Made by a program: the position numbers and the translations under genes | In this document: piece after piece, positions 19,066-29,303 of the stretch | Position numbering within the stretch: the first letter of the stretch is position 1 | How the letters are laid out: the number at the start of each line of letters is the position of its first letter | Source of the DNA: Sergeia podlipaevii | Taxonomy: Eukaryota; Euglenozoa; Kinetoplastea; Trypanosomatida; Trypanosomatidae | Length of the DNA: 56,881 nt | Direction: 5' to 3' | NCBI GenBank assembly: GCA_030849805.1 | Contig: JASANZ010002155.1 | Span: forward strand, 1-56,881 | Notes under the pieces: model-generated | What the model was told of the DNA's origin: nothing | The model's database searches: none | Seen by the model: only the letters and a program-made list of their open reading frames with translations

Positions 19066-20493
19066 CTAGTACGCACGATAGGAGATCGTGATGGTTTCTT
19101 CTTTGGCCCCGCGCTCGAGCTCCTTGAGCTTGTGCTGCTGCATCAGTTCGCGCAGTTCTCGCACCCTAGACTCTATACGGTCATTTCTAAAGCGCGATAA
19201 ATGCAAGCGGATGCTGTTCAACGGCTTCTGAAGATCCCCATACCCAGCGTCCTTGAACATCCACTTCGCCACCGTCTCTGCGATGAGGAGATTATGGACA
19301 TACCCTTCACTGCCTACACTGCCACAAATAGGGCAGCGATATAAGCTAGGCGCGATCATCAGCGAATCAAAGCACAGGACACAGAAAGTGTGACCACAAG
19401 GCCAGAAGACCACGGGCTCGTCAAAGAGAAGCCCGCACACGGTGCACGTCAGCGTAGACTCTAGCAGGTCGTTGATATCATTAAGGTCCTCCACGAGGGT
19501 GTCGAGCTGGCGCAGTTGGGTGCGGAAGGCTTCTTCACGCTGCACAAACTCCTCGAGCCATTTCAGCTGTTGCTCAATGTAGTCAGACTGAATCACATTC
19601 TGGATACCAACGTGACGATATCGGGGGCCTCGTGATAATTCCTCTGCAAAGGTCGCACCAACAGTGGTATCACCAAGTTCAAGCAGTTGTCGCCATGGCC
19701 AGTAGCGCTGCAGCAGATTAATGCGGTCGATGTAACCGTCACGGATGGTGTGGCCATTGTCTTTCTTTCGCGTCTGCAGTTCAGCAATTTCATTCTCTAG
19801 TTCATTTTTGGTTTCCTCAAAGACAATGTCGCGGAAGTCTATCATGTGCTCCATCTGCTGTATCATCACGGAAAGCTTATTAATTGTTCGAGTGGTTTGC
19901 TCAATTTCATTCTCCAGCTGAGCCTTTTCTAACTTCGCACGACGAATTTGAAACGGAAGTATCGCTGCGCTCTCTGACTTCTGAATGCGCTTCTCCATCT
20001 TGGTCAACTTGTCACGGAGGAAAAGAAGCGAGCGAGCGAGTTGATCAGACAGGGTGTGCAAGCGTTTGCACTTAAGTAGCTGCTCTTCACTTGGAATCGT
20101 CAGAGCATCAATGTTATCGCTTGTGAAGCTGCGCAGTTCTTTCGGGGGACTTGCTGCCTCGCCCGTGACATTACGGCTAGTAGCACGCTTAGCTGCACTA
20201 TCGGTCGAGGTCACTGTGGGACCAGATCCGCTAGAAGCCTGCTTTTGTAGGGACCTGACACCGCCGCCGCTACTTTGACGAAAGCCAGAGGTGACATCCT
20301 TCAAGGCCACACTGTCGAGCGTAGGTACCGCCGAAGGACTCACAAGAGGAGATGGAAAGCCACCGTTTTCCTTCATTTTACCTTTTTTTGATTGGTTTCG
20401 CCGTGTACTGGCGCTGCTCCTTTTGCTAGGCGACCGAGTGCGTGATGATGAGGTCGGTGACGAGACGTTGACTCTGGGAGGTTTGGGTGGCAT
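19066..20493 (-). CDS. RING-finger protein with central coiled coil
   Basis: A 475-aa protein with a complete C3HC4 RING finger: C350, C353, C366, H368, C371, C374, C387 and C390. It is therefore a candidate E3 ubiquitin ligase; RING domains recruit E2 enzymes. Residues about 140-345 are rich in Leu, Glu, Lys and Gln and should form a long coiled coil. Residues 1-125 are basic, Ser/Pro/Thr-rich and probably disordered. About 85 residues follow the RING, ending in a helical basic-acidic segment. The layout resembles coiled-coil RING proteins generally, and I cannot name an orthologue. The start ATG at 20493 fits the frame. Confidence 0.8.
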   Translation of the reverse strand: MPPKPPRVNVSSPTSSSRTRSPSKRSSASTRRNQSKKGKMKENGGFPSPLVSPSAVPTLDSVALKDVTSGFRQSSGGGVRSLQKQASSGSGPTVTSTDSAAKRATSRNVTGEAASPPKELRSFTSDNIDALTIPSEEQLLKCKRLHTLSDQLARSLLFLRDKLTKMEKRIQKSESAAILPFQIRRAKLEKAQLENEIEQTTRTINKLSVMIQQMEHMIDFRDIVFEETKNELENEIAELQTRKKDNGHTIRDGYIDRINLLQRYWPWRQLLELGDTTVGATFAEELSRGPRYRHVGIQNVIQSDYIEQQLKWLEEFVQREEAFRTQLRQLDTLVEDLNDINDLLESTLTCTVCGLLFDEPVVFWPCGHTFCVLCFDSLMIAPSLYRCPICGSVGSEGYVHNLLIAETVAKWMFKDAGYGDLQKPLNSIRLHLSRFRNDRIESRVRELRELMQQHKLKELERGAKEETITISYRAY

Positions 20494-20914
20494 TGATGTT
20501 GGTGATTGCGGTGTTAAGATATAGAGAAGTGAGTAGATAGAATTGATTGAGTTCTAGTACTAGAGAATTCCCAATGCAATATCAAGAAGAGACAATGGAT
20601 AGGAAAAGAGAAAAGATTATTTAAGAGAATGGATGGCAAATATTTTTGTTTATACCGCTGAAATCAAAGCACTAGCTCAAAAAAAAAGCCACTACTTCCA
20701 TCGGTCTCCACACATAAAGCCAAAGACAACAACAAAACTAAAAAAAAAAAGACGATGACAAGCAGATGGGTTTGCTTTATATATATATGTATAAATGTGT
20801 GAAGAGATGAAAAAAAAGGACCACAGCACACATAATTCATCCACCACTACATACACGTAAAGATGATCTGCAGGTAAACTCATCGTGTGTGTTGTTGTAG
20901 CTTCCTGGGACTAC
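20494..20914. other. Intergenic spacer
   Basis: About 420 nt, AT-rich, with a TA run near 20778-20788 and poly-A. No gene seen. Confidence 0.55.
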
Positions 20915-21985
20915 TTAGAGAAACTCGGCATCAGGAGTCCACGATCCATCAAGAAGTTTCAACGCGCGATTCTTTAGAGAGTAAACACGAGCCGGCTGCA
21001 AGAGTGGGTCAAAGCACTTGTTGCAGTGAAATGTCAACACGGTACTGGCAGTTGACTCCTCCGTTGTTGAATCCTTTGCGTTGATTCTTACTTCCCTCAG
21101 GTGGACAAAGACACGCGGAAAATCGCAATCTCCACGCACGGACAACATCGACAAGGCAGATGCTGAAAGACTCTCCTTGCCACTATTCTCCTTCTTCTTT
21201 GCTTTCCCACTCTGTGCGGCAAAGATCTCCCCCATCGCCACAGGGTCCCCAAGAATGAAGGTCTTAAGATGCCCACGTACGTACTCATTCATAGCAGGTG
21301 GCAGCGGAGTCGGCGGCCGTGCAATCGTTATGTGCAGCAGCGATACAGGGTGAATCGCATAGTACGCATTCTGCTTCACTTCGTATTGACACTGGGGCAC
21401 GCTTTCTGACGCAGAGCCCTTTGCGGCCAAACTGCGGGTAGGAAACAGCAACTCGGGTGAGATATCCTTTGGTCCCTTCACGGGCAAGTGTCCCGCTACG
21501 AGCACGTCATACTGCATCGTGAAGTCTTGCAATGTCGTTGAAAATGAATAGTTGTCCGCCACGCTCACCACCACAGGCCCAGAGGCAAGCGTGTCCACGT
21601 CATTGAGCACTCGCACCTTGACTTGTTGCGGAGTGAGCGTGCGATGCATAACCGGGGCGATGCTGCGCGATTTCAGCGCTGCTTCTATGAATGATTCTAC
21701 TGACACTTTATGATAGTTGTCGCGTGCCTCCGCGCGGCGCATCGGACAGAAGGCAGGCTTATACACTGCAAACGTCTGAAAGCGAGCGAAGGTGCTTTCG
21801 TCTGTGAGAAGATGCAAAGACTTGGGGCTTATAAGATGACAGTTGCGCAAAAACCGACTTTCCATTACTTCCGGTGGCAGCGTAGTAGCAGCAGCCACCA
21901 TGTCCGCTGCATTGCGCTCTAGACTACGCTTGCTGTTTCGTGCAAGCACGTCTGAAAGTCGATGAAGCGGTGGCTTTGATGTCAT
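20915..21985 (-). CDS. Hypothetical conserved-looking protein
   Basis: A 356-aa protein that I do not recognise. The sequence is well mixed and looks globular, with strand-rich stretches such as GPVVVSVADNYSFSTTLQDF and DVLVAGHLPVKGP. It has a Lys-rich acidic/basic segment near residues 270-290 and a CNKC motif in the C-terminal part (FHCNKCFDPLLQP). No signal peptide or membrane segment is evident. The frame is open upstream to 22027, but that end is a TTG codon, so I use the first ATG, giving MTSKPPLHRLSDVL. Codon usage resembles its neighbours and the frame is long, so it is very likely a real gene. Confidence 0.72.
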   Translation of the reverse strand: MTSKPPLHRLSDVLARNSKRSLERNAADMVAAATTLPPEVMESRFLRNCHLISPKSLHLLTDESTFARFQTFAVYKPAFCPMRRAEARDNYHKVSVESFIEAALKSRSIAPVMHRTLTPQQVKVRVLNDVDTLASGPVVVSVADNYSFSTTLQDFTMQYDVLVAGHLPVKGPKDISPELLFPTRSLAAKGSASESVPQCQYEVKQNAYYAIHPVSLLHITIARPPTPLPPAMNEYVRGHLKTFILGDPVAMGEIFAAQSGKAKKKENSGKESLSASALSMLSVRGDCDFPRVFVHLREVRINAKDSTTEESTASTVLTFHCNKCFDPLLQPARVYSLKNRALKLLDGSWTPDAEFL

Positions 21986-22641
21986 CGCCGTTTTTTTGCT
22001 AGCTTTGCCTCCCTCCCTTTTTGACAACTATTGCTATTTCTGATATCACGTGCGTATGTTTCCGAAGAGAAAGGAAGAATCAAAAGAGTCCACAATGCCT
22101 TTTCCTGGTTAAATCCTTAAGGATATCCTTTATTACTATTATTATTGTCTTTGCTTCTATCCGCATCAAAAAAAAAATAATAAAAATAGAAATGACGCGT
22201 AAAAGAAGAAAAACATCTGTATTCGTCCATAAGCAAATCAACATATGAAAGTACGCAGCACATCTCTCTATGCATATATACATGTGGCACTTATGTGCCT
22301 GCTTTCTACTGAACTATAATGGGAACCCAACGTCTTTTTCAAACATTGTCTCTCTCTCTCTCTCTCTCTTTTCTCTTTTTTTGTCTTTTGCATATAATCA
22401 CCTCCTTTGTCAAATGCCATTTTCTTCTTCTTCTTCTTCTTTGTTGATTTTTGTTTCACAGCAAGAATAACACAACTCATAACCAAAAAAATACAAACAA
22501 ACAAACAAACAAACAAACAACAAGAAAAGGGCTGCACTGACGTGTGTTGACAGTCTTCACAACCACCTAATTTTTTTTTTGTAATCAAAGAAAAAGAAGT
22601 CAAAATGTAAAAAGAGGCCACGTGGGGGGCACAAGTCGCTT
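21986..22641. other. Intergenic spacer with simple repeats
   Basis: No gene supported. It holds a CT repeat at 22349-22369, a TTC repeat near 22423-22440 and a CAAA repeat at 22493-22520. Confidence 0.6.
22493..22520 (+). repeat. CAAA tetranucleotide microsatellite
   Basis: About seven uninterrupted ACAA/CAAA units in the spacer downstream of the oligopeptidase B-like gene. Confidence 0.85.
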
Positions 22642-25600
22642 CTAAGCTACCGAGGAAGGCTCCAGCCGAGGTAGAACACCAGCGCGCGTTGCTACCAAAA
22701 TAGCAAACGCATACTCTAGCGCAATCTCTCGTAGTTGCTGATATCGCCCTGTCGCACCGCCATGTCCGCCTTCAAATTCGCAAAAGTGGAGCAGCTCCCT
22801 GTGTGCCTGTGCACTGCCCTGCTGCCACACTTCTCGCAGTCGCGCAGTGAGCTTCAGGCTTTCCCAAAAACCAACTCTCGAGTCACGCCATGAGGTCTCC
22901 AGCAACACATGGGGAAAGACAACGGATGAATTATTTCCGTTTACATGAGGTTGAGGGATCGTGTTCATTGGTGAAAGCGCCTTGACCAGTGCGTATGCCT
23001 CCGGGTCTTGAATCGGGTTTCCAAACTCCTCCCACTCTGTGATGGTGAGCGGCATGGCCTCATCCAGTAGGGAAGCTAGACAGTCCACGAACGGGGCAGC
23101 ACCAATGATGGCATGATACAAATGTGGGGCCTGATTCATGGCACGCATCACCACAAGACCACCTGCTGACCCACCACTTGCAATAAGGCGGCCACGCCCA
23201 CACACACCCACGTCCTGCACGTATTGACTGACACTGAGAAAATCGTTGATCGCCGTCCCACGCTGCTTCACACGCCCCGCGTCGCGCCACGGAATGCCGA
23301 GCTCTCCACCACCGCGCACTGCGGCCGAGCCCCATACAAACCCACGATCCAGAAGAGAAAGACGCTCCGAACAGAACTCAGGGTCGCTGCAGTCGCCATA
23401 GCTACCGTACACGTGCAATACAAGAGGACAGTCCCCCTGCATACGGTTAAAGAGAGAGCGGTGCCAGCAGAGCGACACTGGCACCAGCGTCGCTTCCATA
23501 GGTTCCTTGGTGTCAACGGGCTGCAACGCCAAGACTGTGTTGTCTCCTGCCGTTGTGCTAGAGGTCTCAGACGCGTTGTTGCTGCGGGTGAAGGCATAGC
23601 CAGAGGGTACCCACAACACAGCGCCGTCGTACTCTTCTGGTAAGTAAGCATGAGGTCCATTCACCATCTCTTGTCGTATCTTTTGCAGACGTAGTGAGGC
23701 ACTACCACTGTTGTCCCCACTGCTTGCAATAAACTTAGCCTTGTATTGCGCACACGGATACAGCAAGTGAGTCACCATCACCCGCCACGCATTTGTATCA
23801 AAGGCGGTTGTGCTTGGCGCAAAGCATTCAATAAACCACGGCAGCGACTCCACTCGCGGCGCATTCTTTGTAAGGTCAGGGGACCTTGCTGAGATGGATG
23901 AAGCTGTAAAAGTACCGTCCTCATCCTCGTCCAGCTTCTGCTGTTGCTGTTGCCGCTCCTCTTGCGATAGCAGTTGACAGAAGCTAGGCAGGCGATGTGA
24001 TGTGCTCTCTGCGGCGCCCCGCGCAGCAAGCATAGATGCCTGACTGAAGGAGAGAACCACCTCATCCGATGACGCCGCAGCGGCACCATCACTTGTGCAC
24101 AGCAGTCCTTGATAAACTAGGGAAAGATCCACAAGAGATGCAAGCCGTAACGTAGGGGAAGTGATAGATAATGACGAGGGTGCCGAGGCAGCCAACTGTG
24201 CTGTGCCAACCGACTCCCACCATGTCCAGACCTCTGTCACGGGACACATTAACACCGTACGAGCGCCATGTTTACGCACACTGATAAGCAGCACCTCGCT
24301 GTAGCACTCCACCCCTTCCACCTTGATGCGGGGGTCATAGTCAAAAAGCGGAAGCCAGGCACTTGTGCGTGAGCGCGCTGTGAGGTCCTCGCGGGAGCAC
24401 TCTCGTAGTGCTCCATCTTCTTCCCTTTCTCCTGCATGTGGTACAGATATAGTTTCCGTCTCAGCATCTGGGAAACAGAAAATGGCAAAATTATCGCAGT
24501 GATTGAGGTTGGAAATCACTACCCAGGCCCCCTCCGTCGGGCTCAACAAGCTACGGTGATGATCAATGTCATATTCACGAGGTGCTGGAGAGTTTTGCCG
24601 CGTGCTAAAGCACGTCACGGGTGCTTGCTTCTGTGGCGGGTCAAGCGTCGTCGTGACAGGGCAGTTCTCCTTTGAGATTCTGTCACACATATGGGAAGGA
24701 ACGAGTGGAATGCCTTTATAGTTACGCCTCATGCCCCCAACTAATTCTGCAGGTGCATTGCTGCTGTCATCGGTACGACAGCCGCAGGCAGGACTCACAT
24801 ACCACTCCGACACATCTGTGGAGGCGGTGCCGAAAATGAGGTACTTCTCATCCGCTGTAAAGCCAATGTTGCCGAGCCAAAATGCTTCATCCTCCTCTTC
24901 AAAGCATACCACCGTTGCCGCGCTGTCAGTATCTGCGCGGGTGAGGTCGTGATACACTAGTTGATGTGGCCGCAGCTTTTCATCAAGGGCGGTATAGAGC
25001 AACGAACTGTCGTTGAGCCACAGCACCTCGGTGGAGATATCAAACATGCTAATCGTGTGCTCAATGGTGTGATGCGGTCTCGGCGTGTTGAGGTTGGTTG
25101 GGCTGGCGATAGCAGTTGTTGGAGAGGAAGTCGTAGCACCCGCCGTCGTCGCTGTTGTAGTGGTGGCCTTCTGCGAAAGTAGCGGGGCACTGGGGAACTG
25201 CTTCTTGGCACGTGTGTACCCGCCTCCAACTGGAGAGTGACCAGAGTACGAACTTGTTGGGCTGCCGTGCAGCGAGCTCCCATTAACATTTGCAGTCAGC
25301 GCTGTTGTCGGGGAGTCGTAAATAGACTTGTCCTGCCTCGTCATCTCCCTTGCCCACGCCCGCTGTCGCTCACTCGCTCCGCCTCCCAGCTTCAACCAAG
25401 CGCGATAGTCAACGTTCACGATTGGGAGTACAAGAACCGTAAACACTTCTCCCCCATTTGACAAATCCACAGTGACTGCAACATGCGTTTCATCGGGTGA
25501 AACGTCCATATCGCCAATATCAATAAAGCCCACCTTGAGCTCTTGTGCCAGCAAATTGACATCGAGGAAGCACATCTCATCGTCGTAGTCAGGCAGTGGC

Positions 25601-26214
25601 GCAGTGGGGTCCGCTCGCCATATGCCACTCATCTCATGAACAAAATCACGCGTAGCTTCTGTGTATGGCCGTCGACAGTACAACGGGTACTCTGCATTAC
25701 GCACCTGCCGGGTGTAATACCAGTAGTGGCGGTCTCGTGCAGGCAGCGAGGCGTCCTCTTCCTTCGCACGAGCACGCATCTCCTTGAAGAGCGTCTTACG
25801 CAGGCCAGTCAGCTGCGAGCCTTCCTTCCCCACGCTGCGTGCACAACTCGTACTATTCTTGCTTCCATACGTCTTGAAGAAGTGCTCGACACGCTTGTTT
25901 TCCTCCTTCAGCAGCCGCTTGACTTGAGGATTAGACCGATCCTGCAGCCAGTGGTAGGGATCCTCCACTGCATCGCCGTGATGCTCCAAGGTGTACGGTT
26001 TCTTTGGATAGTCAATGGCTGACTTGACTGTTGGCGAGAGCCCAGTATTTGGGCTTGTGAAGGGTGAAGCTGAGGAAAGGGAGCTAGAAAATTGCCTAGC
26101 TAGGGAATCAATGCCATTTGGTAGGGTGGACTCACATGGTGCAGGTGCTAACACTTCGGCGGACGCGTCGTCAACCGCACGATTCGTTCCAGTGTTCTTT
26201 TTCTTCCTGGACAT
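22642..26214 (-). CDS. Oligopeptidase B-like serine peptidase (family S9A), large form
   Basis: A 1190-aa protein of the prolyl oligopeptidase family. The N-terminal family block is present (PKKPYTLEHHGD...EDPYHWLQD, about 67-90). The C-terminal hydrolase domain has an intact triad: Ser1016 in GGSAGG, Asp1111 in SWRDSRVGFWE and His1151 in GGHGGATGRY. Oligopeptidase B cleaves short peptides after basic residues and in trypanosomatids is a cytosolic enzyme also released to hosts. Classical members are about 720 aa, so this is nearer the longer oligopeptidase B-like (OPB2) group and is further enlarged by low-complexity inserts, for example residues about 295-385 (Ser/Thr/Pro-rich) and around 700-790. 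The frame is open to 26379 but starts there at TTG beyond a splice acceptor; the ATG at 26214 is preferred. Confidence 0.88.
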   Translation of the reverse strand: MSRKKKNTGTNRAVDDASAEVLAPAPCESTLPNGIDSLARQFSSSLSSASPFTSPNTGLSPTVKSAIDYPKKPYTLEHHGDAVEDPYHWLQDRSNPQVKRLLKEENKRVEHFFKTYGSKNSTSCARSVGKEGSQLTGLRKTLFKEMRARAKEEDASLPARDRHYWYYTRQVRNAEYPLYCRRPYTEATRDFVHEMSGIWRADPTAPLPDYDDEMCFLDVNLLAQELKVGFIDIGDMDVSPDETHVAVTVDLSNGGEVFTVLVLPIVNVDYRAWLKLGGGASERQRAWAREMTRQDKSIYDSPTTALTANVNGSSLHGSPTSSYSGHSPVGGGYTRAKKQFPSAPLLSQKATTTTATTAGATTSSPTTAIASPTNLNTPRPHHTIEHTISMFDISTEVLWLNDSSLLYTALDEKLRPHQLVYHDLTRADTDSAATVVCFEEEDEAFWLGNIGFTADEKYLIFGTASTDVSEWYVSPACGCRTDDSSNAPAELVGGMRRNYKGIPLVPSHMCDRISKENCPVTTTLDPPQKQAPVTCFSTRQNSPAPREYDIDHHRSLLSPTEGAWVVISNLNHCDNFAIFCFPDAETETISVPHAGEREEDGALRECSREDLTARSRTSAWLPLFDYDPRIKVEGVECYSEVLLISVRKHGARTVLMCPVTEVWTWWESVGTAQLAASAPSSLSITSPTLRLASLVDLSLVYQGLLCTSDGAAAASSDEVVLSFSQASMLAARGAAESTSHRLPSFCQLLSQEERQQQQQKLDEDEDGTFTASSISARSPDLTKNAPRVESLPWFIECFAPSTTAFDTNAWRVMVTHLLYPCAQYKAKFIASSGDNSGSASLRLQKIRQEMVNGPHAYLPEEYDGAVLWVPSGYAFTRSNNASETSSTTAGDNTVLALQPVDTKEPMEATLVPVSLCWHRSLFNRMQGDCPLVLHVYGSYGDCSDPEFCSERLSLLDRGFVWGSAAVRGGGELGIPWRDAGRVKQRGTAINDFLSVSQYVQDVGVCGRGRLIASGGSAGGLVVMRAMNQAPHLYHAIIGAAPFVDCLASLLDEAMPLTITEWEEFGNPIQDPEAYALVKALSPMNTIPQPHVNGNNSSVVFPHVLLETSWRDSRVGFWESLKLTARLREVWQQGSAQAHRELLHFCEFEGGHGGATGRYQQLREIALEYAFAILVATRAGVLPRLEPSSVA

Positions 26215-26218
26215 CACA

Positions 26219-26265
26219 CTATATAAATTTGAAAAAAAAAAGCAAAGAAAGACAAAAGAGAATAA
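26219..26265 (-). promoter_or_regulatory. Putative spliced-leader acceptor (oligopeptidase B-like gene)
   Basis: On the minus strand TCTTTCTTTGCTTTTTTTTTTC is followed by the first AG at 26220-26219, four nucleotides before the ATG. The very short UTR makes this less certain than the other acceptors. Confidence 0.4.
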
Positions 26266-27266
26266 TATGGAACAATAGTAGGCAAGAAACGTAATTTCAG
26301 CCAACAAGAATGATATATATATATATATAAGAACCACAAACGGTGACCCATCATAGGGAAACGATCTGTTCATCGACAATTATATTGATAAAGTTTTTTT
26401 TCTCCTCTTTCGCCATCTAATCCCCTTTTAGTAGGGGGAGGAGGGGGAAGGGGGAAACAGCAGCACATGCCAAAAGTATAAATTAGTGTTTCAACTGCTT
26501 CACGCTTAAATGCTGAAAAAAAAACATATCAACCACGGAGGATTACGATAAGCAAGACTCAGCAAATAAAAATATTATTGACTTTCTACACACCTAAAAA
26601 GAACAAAAAGGTAAAGACTGAAAGAATCAAGGTACAGAGAAGACAACAGAGAAAGTAAAATTAAAGCCATATACACAACGTGGAGCTATCTTAAAAATAA
26701 TAGTCTGAGAATGCACAACACATCGATATGCTCCTTGTGTAAGTAAGTTGTCTGTCTATCTCCTCTATCGGGCTTCTCTATACATCTCTCTTAATAAATA
26801 TAAATATATATAATAAGGAAGAAAAAATGCTTTTACTACAAATTCATTCAACTCACATTGCGCTGTGGCTCCCCTTTACAGGCCATTGTATATTCATCTC
26901 ATCGGTTACTGTAGAGAATTTTCTTTTTTTGTTGATAAAAATTAAGTGCACATCGTAACCGACGAGTAATCGTGCAGGCGTGCAATTATTATTTTGCATA
27001 TTTCCCTCCTTTCTATCTTAACACTTATTGTAGTTTATATCAAGCCATACACAGTACTCATATATGTACGTGCATCCCCCTCCTGGGACTGTACTCATGA
27101 TAAAATGGTTTCTTGATTTAAGTTCTTTCTTTCCCCCTTTTCCTTTTGACGAATAGATACACTTCCCGTGCTCCGTTCAAAACATCTACAAACACAAACT
27201 ATTTTGCCTTGCCTTTCTTCCACTCCCACCGCCCCCCACACTTTAAAAAAAGTTTCCTTCATTGCT

Positions 27267-27305
27267 TGTGTGTGTGTGTGTGTGTGGGCGTGTGTGTGTG
27301 TGTGT
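27267..27305 (+). repeat. Interrupted GT microsatellite
   Basis: TG/GT units interrupted once by GGC, ending 14 nt before the stop of the phenylalanine hydroxylase gene, hence in its 3' UTR (CA-rich in the mRNA). Confidence 0.9.
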
Positions 27306-27319
27306 CTCCCTTTTCCATT

Positions 27320-28684
27320 TTAGAAGCTAAAGTTGGCCTTCTTCATGTTCTCCTGCAGCATGTGCCATGTGTTCTTGGGATACGACTGCACCCGCTTGGA
27401 GTAGGAGTTGTAAGTGAGGTAGATGGGCTTGTCCTGCGTCATGAGCCACTTTTCAAGCTTCACCTGCGCACTGTCGAAGTTCTCTGCAACGAAGTACGTA
27501 GGCTGGTACTTGGTGATCGGAAACGCCTTGACGGAGGCGACGGCGGGATCCCAGGGCAGGTACTCTGCCTCCCCACTGATAGAGTAGGCGAGCTCGCCGG
27601 GGCTGGAGAGAATGCCAGCGCCGTAAGCACGACGGCTGCCGCCCTGCTGACACATACCAAACTCCACAGTGTACCAGTATACCTTGGCGAGCTTGTCGAT
27701 GAGGACGTCGTCCGCGCCGAGGGATGCGAGTCCGATGGTCTGGGTGAACTTGGCGAAGTCAGGATCTGAGAGGAGGGGCAGATGGCCCACAATGTCATGC
27801 ACCATGTCAGGTTCAGGAGTATAGAGTGGCTGGGCAGCATGGCGGATGTACTGCGTGCTAAAGAAGACTCTGAATGCCAGCGCATTGAGAAAGTCTCGAG
27901 AGGACAGCAGTCCAGCCACAGGTCGTACGGTGAAGCCAGTAGCTTCGTTCAGAAAGTCACTCACGTCGCGAAGCTGAGGCATACGAGTGCGACTGAGCAC
28001 GCCACTCTCCATCATCAAGGGAAACACGTAGTTGTATTGATCACACGCATGGGTGGGGTATAACTTGGATAGATAATCAAAGACAGTGGTCCAGACCCGG
28101 TTCTCCTCCTCCGTGTAGTTCACCACTGGAATAGGGTCACCGGTCTTGTAATTCTTGGCAAGACCAACGATCTCACGACGTCGAGCCCGGTATACATCGT
28201 CATGAAAGCCAGGATGAGGATTCTGAGGGTCATCTTGTAACTCCTCGCCAGCTGCCAAGGTGCTCTGGTCGAGCGCGTCAAGATCGTAGGGTGAGGTGGG
28301 GTACCACGGGATCACCCACGAGCCACTAACGACCACGTGCGGTGAGGTCTGCTTGAGCTCAGCGAGTACCTCCTGCATTCCGGGGTCAGTGTGGTAGGCG
28401 TCAACATCCAGAAAGATGGTACGAAACGGTGCGTTTGTCTCGTACGAGCGCGGTCGGTTAGCAACTTGTGAGATGTTGATGTTTCGTTCCTTGAAGTGAA
28501 GAAGCAGGTTACAGAGGCCGCCACTGGTATCTGCCGCGAGAGACACCTCCAGCGACGTACGCCGTCGCTCCATGCCACCCTTTATGTTGCTGCCAGTGGA
28601 GCTGTACTGCTCCTCAAGGGAGGCCGCTGCGCCAGTTGATGCCGCCTTGCCCATCTGGCAGAAAAACTTGCTGCGGAAAAGCAT
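27320..28684 (-). CDS. PAH: Phenylalanine-4-hydroxylase
   Basis: A 454-aa tetrahydropterin- and iron-dependent hydroxylase converting L-phenylalanine to tyrosine. Residues about 43-115 form an N-terminal ACT regulatory domain (SLEVSLAADTSGGLCNLLLHF). The catalytic domain follows, with iron ligands His296 and His301 in HDIVGH and Glu341 in YWYTVEFG, plus the family blocks GLASLGA and AYGAGILSSPGEL. The length is close to that of Leishmania and animal enzymes. I keep the first ATG (28684); a second Met at residue 11 is possible. All key residues are present, so it should be active. Leishmania and Crithidia are known to have this enzyme while Trypanosoma brucei and T. cruzi are not, which favours a relative of the former. 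Confidence 0.95.
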   Translation of the reverse strand: MLFRSKFFCQMGKAASTGAAASLEEQYSSTGSNIKGGMERRRTSLEVSLAADTSGGLCNLLLHFKERNINISQVANRPRSYETNAPFRTIFLDVDAYHTDPGMQEVLAELKQTSPHVVVSGSWVIPWYPTSPYDLDALDQSTLAAGEELQDDPQNPHPGFHDDVYRARRREIVGLAKNYKTGDPIPVVNYTEEENRVWTTVFDYLSKLYPTHACDQYNYVFPLMMESGVLSRTRMPQLRDVSDFLNEATGFTVRPVAGLLSSRDFLNALAFRVFFSTQYIRHAAQPLYTPEPDMVHDIVGHLPLLSDPDFAKFTQTIGLASLGADDVLIDKLAKVYWYTVEFGMCQQGGSRRAYGAGILSSPGELAYSISGEAEYLPWDPAVASVKAFPITKYQPTYFVAENFDSAQVKLEKWLMTQDKPIYLTYNSYSKRVQSYPKNTWHMLQENMKKANFSF

Positions 28685-29303
28685 TTTGAATCTCTCAACC
28701 TCAACCGAAGAATATTGCTACTTGTGTGTGTGTGTGTGCGCGCGTGCTGCTCTATTTTTTTTTTTTTTAAAGGCCAATAACAATAAAGACACGTATGTGT
28801 AATGAATGTATAATTCGTATTTCTCTGCTATCAACAAAATGGGTAGGACTGGAAAAAAAAAATAGTGTGAATGTATGCAACGGAATCGAACAACAGAAAA
28901 GGCAAAAAAAAAGGAAACAAACAAATAAACGAAAAAAAAAATAGAAATATGTATTGATTATTTTACCTAGATATATAAATATATAATATATATATATATA
29001 AATATAAGCATGAGAGTGAGACGGTTATAAAAAATGAGCAACAGGAAAAAAGTGACAAGTGAGTAAGCAACAACAAGAACAACAGAAAGAAAAAAAATAT
29101 AACTTAAGATTTCATATAACAGCTCTTTACAACCATAGAGCGTGTAAATGCGCAAGATGACAGATATGTATGTAGAAAACTGCTTTGGTTAATCATAGAT
29201 TATTATTATATTTTTTATTGAACCATAAAAAGGAAAGAAGATGTGTATTTTACAGGTGATCGCAACGGAAAAAAAATAATAAAAATAATAACTAATGCCT
29301 CTT
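28685..29303. other. Intergenic spacer
   Basis: AT-rich, with a GT run near 28721-28738, a T15 run near 28755-28768, TA repeats near 28975-29005 and poly-A. No gene seen. Confidence 0.55.

Larger units (their letters stand above)
26215..27319. other. Intergenic spacer
   Basis: About 1.1 kb with no gene supported. It contains a G-rich stretch at 26434-26454 (three runs of five G, with a fourth part-run), AT-rich filler and an interrupted GT repeat at 27267-27305 next to the phenylalanine hydroxylase stop. Confidence 0.55.

Noticed and set aside
26215..26379. Signal-like hydrophobic extension of the oligopeptidase
   Set aside because: It starts at TTG and crosses the polypyrimidine tract; the inner ATG is better.
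27146..27769. 207-aa open frame on the plus strand
   Set aside because: It is antisense to phenylalanine hydroxylase and partly a translated GT repeat (poly-Cys/Val).
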